From assembly GCF_002150765.1 (NCBI RefSeq), contig NZ_MUYM01000134.1:1-55649 (forward strand): 55,649 nucleotides of DNA, given 5' to 3'. Below the pieces are notes generated by a model, which saw only the letters and a list, made by a program, of their open reading frames with translations, was not told the origin of the DNA and did not search any database. The translations under genes and the position numbers were made by a program. How positions within the stretch are numbered: position 1 is the first letter of the stretch; every line of letters starts with the position of its first letter. This DNA comes from Lentzea kentuckyensis (GTDB lineage: Bacteria; Actinomycetota; Actinomycetes; Mycobacteriales; Pseudonocardiaceae). Below, piece after piece: positions 15,628 to 23,778 of the stretch.

Positions 15628-17053
15628 CGCCGCCGTGGCACGACCAGAGGATGAGTTTCGTGCCGTTGGCCGTACCACCGGCGTTGGCGTCCAGGCACAG
15701 ACCTGACTGCACGCCGGAGATGGAGCCGTTCGAGTTGACGTTCCACTGCTGGTTCGCACCGCCGTGACAGTCCCAGATGATCACCTGGGTGCCGTTCGTG
15801 GTGCCCTGACCGTTGGCGTCCAGGCACTTGTTGCCGTAGACCTGCAGCTTCTTGTCCGCCGCGTAGGTCCAGCGCTGCCGGTCGGCGCTCTGGCAGTCGG
15901 CCAGCTGCGCCTGGGTGCCGTTGGTGTTGGCCGGCGCGTCGACGCACCGGTTGGACTGGCCACCGACGATCTGCACGCCCGGCTGTGGATTGCCGCCTCC
16001 CGGCGGGGCGTAGCCGGCCGCGGCGATGTTGGCCTGCACGGCGTCCTCGGTGGCGTTCGTCGGGTAGCCGGAGGTGAGCACGCCCTCGAAGAACGTGCCG
16101 GCGCCGGTGACGCTGTTGTCACCGCCGATGCCGAGGAGGATCGCGCCCTGCTTCTTCATCGGGTGGTAGCCCTTGGGGCGCGGACCGTCGAACATGGTCG
16201 ACAGGCCGCCCGACTGCGCGTTGCCGCCGCGGATGGCCCAGTGGTTCGACTCGCCCTTGACGACCGCCGTCACGAAGCGGTGGTTGATGGTCGGATTCTT
16301 GTTGTAACCGGCGTTCACACCGGAGAACAGGCCCCACTCCAGATCGCCCATGACCCACGGACCGGGGCCGTCGCCGTAGCCCCACTGCTTGCTGGATCCG
16401 AAGTAGACGGTCTCCATGATGGCTGGGCTGTCGGCGGTGTTGGTCGTCTGCGCGTTGCCGTAGTCGAAGCAGCACCACTGGTTGTAGTGCTGGCCGTCGA
16501 CGACGGCGTAAATGCCTTCCGGCTGGTCACCGGTCGCGACACCGTTCGTCCTGTTGTTGCGGTAGCCGGTGCCCGGCGAGATGTAGACGCCGTAGGCCTT
16601 CTGGCCGCCGACGGTGACCGGTGCGGCCTTCGCGTCGGCGAGCTTGTCCCATCCGCCGGGCTCGGGACCCTTCCAGGTGCCGGGAGGCGCCTGGGTGAGG
16701 TGGTTACCCCGGCCGGACTGGTCGTAGATGACGCTGATGAGGCAGGTCGCGGTGGCGCAGAACGCGTCCTGGGCGGCGCTGTCGGCCACCCCGCCCGCGC
16801 TGAGCACACCGACGTCCCGCGTGGTGTTGTCGGTGGACCTTCTGACCTGGTAGAGCGGGCCGTTGTAGTTGCCGTACAACGCCCTCGTGGTGCTGTGCGC
16901 GGCCACGCAGGGTGTCCCGCCTGTGGCGTAGATGTCGCACGGACCGGATGCCGCAGCGCGTGCGCTCGGCTCCTCGGACAGAGCGATGGCGGGGACAGCG
17001 AGCGCGAGTGACGCCGCGACAACGATGCTGAGACGGGCTGATCGACCTCTCAT
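15599..17053 (-). CDS. Secreted GH54-type alpha-L-arabinofuranosidase with CBM13 (ricin-type lectin)
   Basis: A 484-aa secreted enzyme. It has a basic N-terminus, a hydrophobic core and an Ala-rich cleavage region (signal peptide about 1-33). Next comes an AbfB-type catalytic domain (about 38-335), starting GPCDIYATGGTPCVAAHSTT and containing the IMETVYFGSS segment, which probably holds the nucleophile Glu. A glycine/proline linker leads to a ricin B beta-trefoil (about 345-484) with repeated NQQW/QRW motifs. It likely removes arabinose from arabinoxylan or arabinogalactan. It has no link to steroids and interrupts the regulon. Its 3' end overlaps maoC by 29 nt. Confidence 0.88.
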   Translation of the reverse strand: MRGRSARLSIVVAASLALAVPAIALSEEPSARAAASGPCDIYATGGTPCVAAHSTTRALYGNYNGPLYQVRRSTDNTTRDVGVLSAGGVADSAAQDAFCATATCLISVIYDQSGRGNHLTQAPPGTWKGPEPGGWDKLADAKAAPVTVGGQKAYGVYISPGTGYRNNRTNGVATGDQPEGIYAVVDGQHYNQWCCFDYGNAQTTNTADSPAIMETVYFGSSKQWGYGDGPGPWVMGDLEWGLFSGVNAGYNKNPTINHRFVTAVVKGESNHWAIRGGNAQSGGLSTMFDGPRPKGYHPMKKQGAILLGIGGDNSVTGAGTFFEGVLTSGYPTNATEDAVQANIAAAGYAPPGGGNPQPGVQIVGGQSNRCVDAPANTNGTQAQLADCQSADRQRWTYAADKKLQVYGNKCLDANGQGTTNGTQVIIWDCHGGANQQWNVNSNGSISGVQSGLCLDANAGGTANGTKLILWSCHGGANQQWTLRG

Positions 17054-17116
17054 GCCTGCCGATGCCTTCCGTGGGAGGCCCCGGGTCGAACCGGTCCGTC
17101 AAAACCCAGGACAAGG

Positions 17117-17162
17117 CTGAATACCGTCAACTGCACAACGTCCCGCAATTGACGGTGTTCAG
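17117..17162. terminator. Inverted repeat between ltp2 and the arabinofuranosidase gene
   Basis: CTGAATACCGTCAACTGC (17117-17134) pairs with GCAATTGACGGTGTTCAG (17145-17162) at 16 of 18 positions around a 10-nt loop. It lies 28 bp past the ltp2 stop, so a terminator for the ltp2 operon is most likely. It is also upstream of the arabinofuranosidase start (17053) and could act as an operator. There is no clear U-tract. Confidence 0.6.
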
Positions 17163-17189
17163 CAAGGCAGGCGTGTCGAACGACGACGC

Positions 17190-18350
17190 CTATGGTCGAA
17201 CCGGTTCGACGGACTGGGCCAGGACCAGGCCGCTGGTCGGAACGCCGGTGCCGGCGGTGACCAGGACGTGCTCGACGTTCGCCACCTGGTTCACCGCCGT
17301 GCCGCGCACCTGACGCACGCCCTCGGCGATGCCGTTCATCCCGTGCAGGTAGGCCTCGCCGAGCTGGCCCCCGTGCGGGTTGAGCGGCAGCGCGCCGTCC
17401 AGCTCGAGAGCGCCCGACGCCACGAAGTCGCGCGCCTCACCCTTGCCGCAGAAGCCCAGTTCCTCCAGTTGCACCAGCACGAACGGCGTGAAGTGGTCGT
17501 AGAGCACGGCGACGTCCACATCGGACGGACCGATGCCGGACTTCGCCCACAACCCCCGTGCCACCACGCCCATCTCGGGCAGGCCGGTCAGGTCGTCGCG
17601 GTAGTAGCTGGTCATCGTGAACTGGTCGGCACCGCTGCCCTGGGTGGCGGCCTTGATGTACGCGGGCTTGTTCGGCAGGTCCCGTGCCCGTTCCGCCGAG
17701 GTGACCACGATGGCCACGCCGCCGTCGCTTTCCTGGCAGCAGTCCAGCAGCCGCAGCGGTTCGGCGATCCACCGGGACGCCTGGTGGTCCTCCAGGGTGA
17801 TCGGCCTGTTGTGGAACCACGCGTGCGGGTTCGTGGCGGCGTGCTTGCGGTCGATCACCGCGATGCGGCCGAAGTCTTCCGAGGTCGCGCCGTACTCGTG
17901 CATGTACCGGCGGGCGAACATGGCGACCATCGCGCCCGGCGTGCCCAGGCCCATCGGGTACGACCAGCTGTTGTCGATGTTCACGGCGGCCGCGGTCTGC
18001 ACCTGGCCGAACCGGTGGCCCGACCGTTCGTTGAACGCCCGGTAACACACGACGACCCGAGCCGCGCCGGTCTCGATCGCCATCGCGGCCTGCTGGACGG
18101 TCGCGCACGCCGCCCCGCCGCCGTAGTGGACGCGGCTGAAGAACGTGAGCTCCGGGATGCCGAGCTCACGGGCCACCGCGATCTCGGCGTTGGTGTCCAT
18201 GGTGAAGCTGACCAGACCATCCACATCGGACGGTTCCAGGCCGGCGTCCGCCAGCGCCGCCCGCACGGCCTCGGCGGCCAGCTGGAGTTCGCTGCGGCCG
18301 GAGTCCTTCGAGAAGTCGGTCGCGCCGATCCCGACGATCGCGGCGGTCAT
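17190..18350 (-). CDS. ltp2: Ltp2, steroid side-chain retro-aldolase (thiolase fold)
   Basis: A 386-aa SCP-x/thiolase-fold protein, the same length as mycobacterial Ltp2 (Rv3540c). With the DUF35 part of ChsH2 it carries out the final retro-aldol cleavage of the hydroxylated C17 propanoyl-CoA side chain, releasing propionyl-CoA and a 17-ketosteroid. Two tyrosines, Tyr284 (VLYDHF) and Tyr334 (EAYLHGMNG), keep the 50-residue spacing of the catalytic pair that I recall for actinobacterial Ltp2 (Tyr294/344). The ATG at 18350 overlaps the chsH1 stop. It is last in the chsE3-ltp2 operon. Confidence 0.93.
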   Translation of the reverse strand: MTAAIVGIGATDFSKDSGRSELQLAAEAVRAALADAGLEPSDVDGLVSFTMDTNAEIAVARELGIPELTFFSRVHYGGGAACATVQQAAMAIETGAARVVVCYRAFNERSGHRFGQVQTAAAVNIDNSWSYPMGLGTPGAMVAMFARRYMHEYGATSEDFGRIAVIDRKHAATNPHAWFHNRPITLEDHQASRWIAEPLRLLDCCQESDGGVAIVVTSAERARDLPNKPAYIKAATQGSGADQFTMTSYYRDDLTGLPEMGVVARGLWAKSGIGPSDVDVAVLYDHFTPFVLVQLEELGFCGKGEARDFVASGALELDGALPLNPHGGQLGEAYLHGMNGIAEGVRQVRGTAVNQVANVEHVLVTAGTGVPTSGLVLAQSVEPVRP

Positions 18351-18730
18351 GCCGGCACCTCGATCTTCACGGTGCCGGTGACGTGGTCGCCGTGCGCGGT
18401 CCGGCCGACGACCTCGATGGTGAGGTCCTGTTCTTCGCGTCCGATCACCTGGCCGAAGAACTTCAGCGTGTCGTAGGCGAAGCAGGGTGCGCCGAGCCGG
18501 ATGTTCACCTGACGCACCAACGCTTCCGGGCCCGCCCAGTCCGTGACGTACCGCTGCACCAGGCCGGTCGTGGTGAGGATGTTGATGAAGATGTCCTTCG
18601 AGCCGCGCTGGATCGCGAGGTCGCGGTCGTGGTGGACGTCCTGGAAGTCGCGCGTGGCCAGCGCGGTGCTGATCACGAACGTCGGCGTGGCCTCGACGTG
18701 CCACTCCGGCAGGGAATCACCGATCCGCAC
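18347..18730 (-). CDS. chsH1: ChsH1, MaoC-like enoyl-CoA hydratase subunit
   Basis: A 127-aa single hot-dog MaoC protein. It forms a heteromeric hydratase with ChsH2 and hydrates the 17-propenoyl-CoA made by ChsE1-ChsE2. The segment STALATRDFQDVHHDRDLA has the hydratase-like Asp/His pattern. The 5' end overlaps chsH2 by 14 nt and the stop overlaps the ltp2 ATG. Order and size match the mycobacterial igr operon. Confidence 0.92.
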   Translation of the reverse strand: MRIGDSLPEWHVEATPTFVISTALATRDFQDVHHDRDLAIQRGSKDIFINILTTTGLVQRYVTDWAGPEALVRQVNIRLGAPCFAYDTLKFFGQVIGREEQDLTIEVVGRTAHGDHVTGTVKIEVPA

Positions 18731-19607
18731 GGGGCCTCCAGCTCGGCATCGTCAGTTCGTCGTCGATCTTGGTGAACACGACCTCGACCGGGAGTCCGAT
18801 GCTCGGTTCGCCGTCCAGTTCGCCGAGCATCCGCACGCCCTCGTCCAGTTCGATCAGGGCGATCACGAACGGGGTCTGCTTGCCCGGCACCTGCGGGTGG
18901 TGGTGCACGACGTAGCTGTAGACCACGCCGCGGCCGTCCGAGACGAGGTACTTCGGCTTGGTGGCACCGCATTCCGGGCACATCGGGCCCGGTGGGTGTC
19001 TGAGCAGCCCGCAGCCGCCGCAGCGCTGGATCCGCAGCTCGCCTTCCCCGCACCCCTCCCAGAAGTACGCGGTGTCGCGGTTGATCGACGGCCGGATCGC
19101 CTGCGCTTTCGGGGTTTCCCGCCGCGGTTCGGACTTCTGGGCGGCGGGCTTGAACTTCAGCACCCGGAACCGCATCTCGGCCACGGCCTCGTCTCCGACC
19201 CACCAGGTGCTGCGAGTCGTCACGAACCAGCCTTCGCCCAGCCCCGTTCTCTTCGGGCCGGTGACGTCCTCCAGGCTCGTCGTCACCGAGAGGTGCTCGC
19301 CGACCTTGAGGTAGCGGTGGTAGGTCTGGTCGCTGTTGGTGGCGACCACGGACGTGTACCCGGCCTCGTCGAGGATCTTCATCATCGCGCCGAGCGGGTC
19401 GTCGAGGGCGCGCTGGCCGTGCAGCCCTGCCATCGTCCACACCTGGACCATCGCGGGCGGTGCGACCTCGGTGTAGCCGGGGTGCTGGTCGCCGATGGCC
19501 TCCAGCCAGTTGTTGATCATCGGCAGGTTGACCGGGTCGCGCGCCAGCCGTGGCGCCGACTCGCCCTGCTCGGCGATGCGCGCGGCCTCTTTCTCGATGT
19601 CGATCAT
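18717..19607 (-). CDS. chsH2: ChsH2, MaoC-like hydratase subunit fused to zinc-ribbon/DUF35
   Basis: A 296-aa two-part protein. The N-terminal hot-dog domain (about 1-160) pairs with ChsH1 to form the hydratase. The C-terminal part has a rubredoxin-like zinc ribbon (Cys pairs in RCGGCG and MCPECG, about 205-225) followed by a DUF35 OB-fold, which binds Ltp2 and activates the retro-aldolase. The ATG at 19607 overlaps the chsE2 stop at 19604. Confidence 0.93.
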   Translation of the reverse strand: MIDIEKEAARIAEQGESAPRLARDPVNLPMINNWLEAIGDQHPGYTEVAPPAMVQVWTMAGLHGQRALDDPLGAMMKILDEAGYTSVVATNSDQTYHRYLKVGEHLSVTTSLEDVTGPKRTGLGEGWFVTTRSTWWVGDEAVAEMRFRVLKFKPAAQKSEPRRETPKAQAIRPSINRDTAYFWEGCGEGELRIQRCGGCGLLRHPPGPMCPECGATKPKYLVSDGRGVVYSYVVHHHPQVPGKQTPFVIALIELDEGVRMLGELDGEPSIGLPVEVVFTKIDDELTMPSWRPRADR

Positions 19608-20731
19608 CGCACCACCCGTGGCAGGCCGAGTCCGATGTTGGCGATCAGCTCACGCTGGATCTCGTTCACTCCCCCGCCGAAGGTCAGCACGAGGTTGCGC
19701 CGCGCCTGCACGTCCAGCCACCGCACCAGGTCCGCGTCGGCGCCGTGGCGTCCGACCAGTTCTTCGAGCAGCCGGCCGATGCGCTGGGTCCGGTCCGCGG
19801 CGAACACCTTGGTGGCGCTGGCGTCCGCGACCTCCACCTCACCGCCGGCGACCTGCCAGTTGAGCAGCTCGTTCACCCGGTGCACGGCTCGTGCTTCGGC
19901 GAAGACCCGTCGGACATCCGGTTCGTCGAGGAGCTGACGGTCCGCGGCCCAGCTGTGAACCCGTTCGATCAGCGCGCCGAGCCGGCCGGACGGGCCGAGC
20001 ATCACGCGTTCGTGGTTGAGCTGGGTGGTGATCAGCCGCCAGCCCTTGTTCTCCTCGCCGACGCGTCGGTTTTCGGGCACCCGCACGTCGTTGTAGTAGG
20101 TGGCGTTGACGTGGTGCGCGCCGTCGCAGGTGATGATCGGCGTCCACGAGTAGCCGGGGTCCTTGGTGTCGACGATGAGGATCGTGATGCCCTTGTGCCG
20201 CGAGTCCGGTGCTCCGGTGCGACAGGCCAGCCACACGTGGTCCGCGTCGTGCCCGCCCGTCGTGAACGTCTTCTGCCCGTTGACGACGTAGTGATCGTCG
20301 GTGCGAACCGCCTTGGTGCGCAACGCGGCGAGGTCGGTGCCCGCGTCCGGCTCGGTGTAGCCGATGGCGAAGTGGATGTCGCCCTTGAGGATCCGCGGCA
20401 GGAAGAAGTCCTTCTGCTCCTGCGTGCCGAACGCCTGCAGCGTCGGCCCGACCGTCTGCAGCGTCACGTACGGCAGCGGGACGTCCGCGCGGGCGGCCTC
20501 GTTGACGAAGATCTGCTGCTCGATCGGCCCGAAACCCTTGCCGCCGTACTCCTTCGGCCACCCGACACCGAGCCTGCCGTCGCTGCCGAGCCTTCTGACG
20601 AGCTCGCGGTAGGTGTGACCGTGCCGTTCGGTGAGCATCGCCTCGCGTTCCCCGGCGGACATGAGGTTCGCGAAGTACTCGCGCAGCTCGTCCCGCAGCG
20701 CGACCTGCTCGGCGGTGAGGTCAATGAACAT
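19604..20731 (-). CDS. chsE2: ChsE2, acyl-CoA dehydrogenase subunit (FadE29-like)
   Basis: A 375-aa acyl-CoA dehydrogenase. With ChsE1 it forms the alpha2beta2 enzyme that dehydrogenates the 3-carbon steroid side chain (3-OPC-CoA). The FAD/substrate segments AIGYTEPDAGTDLAALRTKAVR and NGQKTFTTGGHDADHVW are clear. The C-terminal helix bundle ends with FGGGVNEIQRELIANIGLGLPR. The 5' end overlaps chsE1 by 11 nt. Mycobacterial FadE29 occupies the same position in the igr operon. Confidence 0.92.
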   Translation of the reverse strand: MFIDLTAEQVALRDELREYFANLMSAGEREAMLTERHGHTYRELVRRLGSDGRLGVGWPKEYGGKGFGPIEQQIFVNEAARADVPLPYVTLQTVGPTLQAFGTQEQKDFFLPRILKGDIHFAIGYTEPDAGTDLAALRTKAVRTDDHYVVNGQKTFTTGGHDADHVWLACRTGAPDSRHKGITILIVDTKDPGYSWTPIITCDGAHHVNATYYNDVRVPENRRVGEENKGWRLITTQLNHERVMLGPSGRLGALIERVHSWAADRQLLDEPDVRRVFAEARAVHRVNELLNWQVAGGEVEVADASATKVFAADRTQRIGRLLEELVGRHGADADLVRWLDVQARRNLVLTFGGGVNEIQRELIANIGLGLPRVVR

Positions 20732-21683
20732 CGATGGCTCCCAAGCGGTGCTCCACTCCGCCGACGAACCGCGTCAGCTCCTTGGCCATGCCGTAGTACC
20801 GGTGCATCGGGTAGGTGATGTCGAGGCCGAGGCCGCCGTGCAGGTGGTGACAGGTGTGCACGGCCGGCATGGCTTCGGCCGCGAGCCAGTAGGCGGCGGT
20901 GTCCAGGTCGTTGTCGTCGAGGCTCCAGCAGGCGGTCAGGGCTGCCAGGTGGAGGGTGCGGGCGGCGATGTAGACGTCCGCGACCTGGCTCGCCGCCGCC
21001 TGGAAGGTCGAGATGGGTTTGCCGAACTGGTGGCGGGTGCCGACGTGCTTGACGGTCAGGTCGAGGGCGCCGGCCAGCACGCCGTCCGCGACCGCGCAGG
21101 CCCCGGCCAGCGCGAACCGGCGCAGGTCGGCGGCCGCGCCGGTCAGCTCGTCGCCACGGGCGCGGTCGAAGCGCACGGTTCCGTCCGATGTGGACACACC
21201 TGGTTGCGCGGGATCGACGACGAAGACGCCGGCGTCGGTGCTGACGAGGATTCGCCGGGCCTCGGTGGCGTACGGCACGTTGATCTTCACGCCGGTGATG
21301 CCGTCCGGGCCCGCTGTCGTGGCCGGCGAGGCCGGTAGCGGATGGGACGGTTCGCTCAGCGCGGCGGTCAGCACACCATGCTGTTCCGTCACCAGCGGCA
21401 GGAGCTCGTCCTGTTGCTCCGGGGTGCCGTGCCTGGCGATCGGCAGCACGCCCAGTGCGAGTGTGGCCAGCGCCGGAACGTCCGCCGCTCTCCGGCCGAC
21501 CTCGGTGAGCAGCACGGCCGTCTCCAGCACGCCGAGCCCGTCGCCACCGAGCCGTTCCGGAACGGCCAGGGACAGCAGTCCCGCCTCCCCCAACGCCTTC
21601 CAGGGGGTGTCGCTCTCCCTGCCCAGCACGTCGGCCGCCAGCGCGGCGATCTCCTGCTGGGTCTCGTCGAGCTTGAAGTCCAT
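20721..21683 (-). CDS. chsE1: ChsE1, acyl-CoA dehydrogenase subunit (FadE28-like)
   Basis: A 320-aa reduced acyl-CoA dehydrogenase that is the partner of ChsE2. The middle beta-domain is short, as in FadE28, and the C-terminal HQFGKPISTFQAAASQVAD and HTCHHLHGGLGLDITYPMHRYY segments are typical. The ATG at 21683 has GAGGAG 6-11 nt upstream, and a TTG directly before it is ignored. The first 16 codons with their upstream region are duplicated (21643-21750), so a 19-codon leader frame precedes this gene and ends on its start codon. Confidence 0.92.
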   Translation of the reverse strand: MDFKLDETQQEIAALAADVLGRESDTPWKALGEAGLLSLAVPERLGGDGLGVLETAVLLTEVGRRAADVPALATLALGVLPIARHGTPEQQDELLPLVTEQHGVLTAALSEPSHPLPASPATTAGPDGITGVKINVPYATEARRILVSTDAGVFVVDPAQPGVSTSDGTVRFDRARGDELTGAAADLRRFALAGACAVADGVLAGALDLTVKHVGTRHQFGKPISTFQAAASQVADVYIAARTLHLAALTACWSLDDNDLDTAAYWLAAEAMPAVHTCHHLHGGLGLDITYPMHRYYGMAKELTRFVGGVEHRLGAIDVH

Positions 21684-21750
21684 CAAGGCTCCTCAATATT
21701 TGCGGCGATCTCCTGCTGGGTCTCGTCGAGCTTGAAGTCCATCAAGGCTC
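21643..21750. repeat. Perfect 49-bp direct repeat across the chsE1 start
   Basis: The 49 bases at 21643-21691 recur exactly at 21702-21750, separated by 10 bp (period 59). On the minus strand each copy carries GAGCCTTG-ATG and the next 12-13 codons of chsE1. The second, upstream copy is out of frame with chsE1, because 59 is not a multiple of 3. This looks like a recent tandem duplication that created a leader frame. Confidence 0.95.
21683..21742 (-). CDS. Leader peptide (19 aa) upstream of chsE1, made by duplication
   Basis: From the upstream copy of the chsE1 start, the frame reads MDFKLDETQQEIAANIEEP and then TGA. That TGA overlaps the chsE1 ATG as TGATG, so translating ribosomes would stop exactly on the chsE1 start. 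It lies 14 nt after the chsE3 stop. The Shine-Dalgarno before the leader is weak (GTGAG) compared with GAGGAG before chsE1. Whether it is translated is unknown; it may only be a scar. Confidence 0.5.
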   Translation of the reverse strand: MDFKLDETQQEIAANIEEP

Positions 21751-21756
21751 ACTGCG

Positions 21757-23652
21757 TCAAATTTCCCTGGGTAGACCGAGAATTCGTTCGCCGGCGAGGT
21801 TCATCAGCACTTGCGTGGTGCCGCCCGCGATGCTCAGGCACCGCGTCAGCAGGAACTCGTGGACCAGCTCGCTGCCGACCGCCGCGCCCGGCCCGAGCAG
21901 CTCGACCGCGAACTCGGCGACGTCCTGCCGTTGCCGGACCCCGACCAGCTTGCGCACGCTGGACTCCGCGCCCGGCTCCTGCCCGCTCAGCACCCGCAGG
22001 CTCGCCCGCAGGTCCAGCGCGGACACCGCGAGCCCCTGGGCCACCAGTTCGCCCAGGCGTTCCGGATGTTCGGCGGCTTCTGGTTCTCGCAGAACACGTT
22101 CCAGTGCCTCGCCCAGCGACGACCCCATCGCGACGCGTTCGTTGGCCAGGGTCGTGCGGGCGAGCCGCCAGCCGTCGTTGATCTCGCCGACCACGCAGTC
22201 GTCCGGCACGAACACGTCGTCCAGGAAGACCTCGTTGAACCGCGCGTCGCCGGTGATCTCCCGCAACGGCCGCACGTCGACACCCTCAGCACGCATGTCG
22301 ACCAGGAAGTACGTGATGCCCTTGTGCTTCGGCGCGCTGGAGTCCGTGCGGGCGAGGCAGATCGCCCAGTCGGCCTGGTGCGCGAGCGACGTCCACACCT
22401 TCTGCCCGGTGAGCCGCCAGCCTCCCTCGGCCCTGACCGCCCTGGTGCGCAACGAGGCCAGGTCCGAACCCGCCTCCGGCTCGCTGAACAGCTGGCACCA
22501 GGTGAGCTCACCGCGCAACGTCGGCCGCACGAACCGTTCCTGCTGCTCCGGCGTGCCGTGGCGGAGGATCGTCGGCCCCGCCCAGCCGCCGATGATCAGG
22601 TCCGGCCGGCGCACCCCGGCTCGTGCGAACTCGCCGTCGATCACCAGCTGCCGGGCCGGTGAGGCGTCCTGCCCGTACGGCCGAGGCCAGTGCGGCACCA
22701 GGAACCCGCTGTCCGCCAGCCGTTCCCGCTGTCGCGCCGCGTCCAGCCCGGCGATCTCCTCGGCGAACGCCCGCACCTCGTCGTCCCGTTCGACGTCGAC
22801 GGAGTGCGACCTGCGCGCCCCCTTCAGCGCCAGCTCGGCGACCCGGCGACGCCACCTCGCGACACCGCCCGCGAGCTGCTGCAACGCCAAGGCCCGGCGT
22901 AGATGGCGATGCGCGTCGTGTTCCCAGGTGAACCCGATCCCGCCGAGCACCTGGATGCAGTCCTTGGCGTTGCGCACCGCCGCGTCGAACGCCACCGCCG
23001 CCGCGACCGCCGCCGCCAGCGGATGTTCCTCGTCACCGACCGAGCTCGCGGCATCCCACGCGACCGAGCTCGCCTGCTCGGCGCGGCACAGCATCTCGAC
23101 GCACAGGTGCTTGATCGCCTGGAACGACCCGATGACACGCCCGAACTGCTGACGCTGTTTCGCGTACTCCACCGCGGTGTTCAGGCACCACGTCGCCACC
23201 CCGCTCGCCTCGGCGGCCATCAGCGTGACCGCGAGGTCGGTCGGATCGGCGACCTCGACACCAGGCCCGTCGGCCACCACCGATCCGAGCGACCGGGACA
23301 GGTCGACGGCTTCGAGCTCGGTCACCTGCCCGACCGGCACGAGCCTCCACGCGTCGTCGTGCACCAGCACGTGCGTCGCCTCGGCGGCGCCCACCACGTG
23401 CTGTGGCGAAAATCCGAACCCGGCGATCCCGTCGAAGTCCGGGAACAGCACCGAGACCAGCGCCGTGGGCAGCAACGGCCCCGGCACGAGGTGCTCCGCC
23501 GCCCGCTCCAGCATCACCGCGAGATCGGCGACCGTGCCGCCCTCCCGCGTCACCTCGAAGAACCCGACCCGGACGAGATCAGCCCACTCGCCCTTGGCCG
23601 CGTCCACGCTGTCCCGCAACGCTCGTTGTTCCCCGGTCGTGGCGATCGGCAT
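21757..23652 (-). CDS. chsE3: ChsE3 / FadE34, fused two-domain acyl-CoA dehydrogenase
   Basis: A 631-aa protein made of two acyl-CoA dehydrogenase units in tandem, like mycobacterial FadE34 (ChsE3, about 711 aa), which acts on cholesterol side-chain CoA esters. The first unit (about 1-290) has GSFQAIKHLCVEML and GGIGFTWEHDAH. The second (about 300-631) has LFSEPEAGSDLASLRTRAVR, GQKVWTSLAHQADW and a C-terminal IAGGTTQVLMNLAGERILGLPRE. The first unit is short at its N-terminus compared with FadE34. GAGGAGG precedes the ATG. It is divergent from kstR, as in M. tuberculosis (Rv3573c-Rv3574), and leads the chs operon. Confidence 0.9.
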   Translation of the reverse strand: MPIATTGEQRALRDSVDAAKGEWADLVRVGFFEVTREGGTVADLAVMLERAAEHLVPGPLLPTALVSVLFPDFDGIAGFGFSPQHVVGAAEATHVLVHDDAWRLVPVGQVTELEAVDLSRSLGSVVADGPGVEVADPTDLAVTLMAAEASGVATWCLNTAVEYAKQRQQFGRVIGSFQAIKHLCVEMLCRAEQASSVAWDAASSVGDEEHPLAAAVAAAVAFDAAVRNAKDCIQVLGGIGFTWEHDAHRHLRRALALQQLAGGVARWRRRVAELALKGARRSHSVDVERDDEVRAFAEEIAGLDAARQRERLADSGFLVPHWPRPYGQDASPARQLVIDGEFARAGVRRPDLIIGGWAGPTILRHGTPEQQERFVRPTLRGELTWCQLFSEPEAGSDLASLRTRAVRAEGGWRLTGQKVWTSLAHQADWAICLARTDSSAPKHKGITYFLVDMRAEGVDVRPLREITGDARFNEVFLDDVFVPDDCVVGEINDGWRLARTTLANERVAMGSSLGEALERVLREPEAAEHPERLGELVAQGLAVSALDLRASLRVLSGQEPGAESSVRKLVGVRQRQDVAEFAVELLGPGAAVGSELVHEFLLTRCLSIAGGTTQVLMNLAGERILGLPREI

Positions 23653-23682
23653 GCGGCCTCCTCGAAGACATGAAGGAGTTTA

Positions 23683-23696
23683 TAGAACGTGTTCTA
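23683..23696. promoter_or_regulatory. KstR operator between chsE3 and kstR
   Basis: TAGAACGTGTTCTA matches the KstR motif TnnAACnnGTTnnA at all fixed positions and is nearly palindromic. It lies 30 bp from the chsE3 ATG and 83 bp from the chosen kstR start. It probably mediates repression of the chs operon and autorepression of kstR. Confidence 0.85.
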
Positions 23697-23778
23697 ATTC
23701 GAGCAACAGATCATGGCCGCCAAACCGATCGAGTATGATGAGAGGGCAGCTGCAACACGTTTCAGGAGGATCATCTCC

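Noticed and set aside
12397..15759. A long minus-strand open frame (about 1120 codons) opposite kshA, the Cys protein, kshB and maoC
   Set aside because: It is rich in Arg, His, Val and Ala with no domain pattern, as expected for the antisense of high-GC genes. The plus-strand genes have clear families.
17205..17220. Perfect palindrome GTCGAACCGGTTCGAC as an operator
   Set aside because: It lies within the last codons of ltp2, and such words arise easily from codon use. The hairpin at 17117-17162 is a better regulatory candidate.
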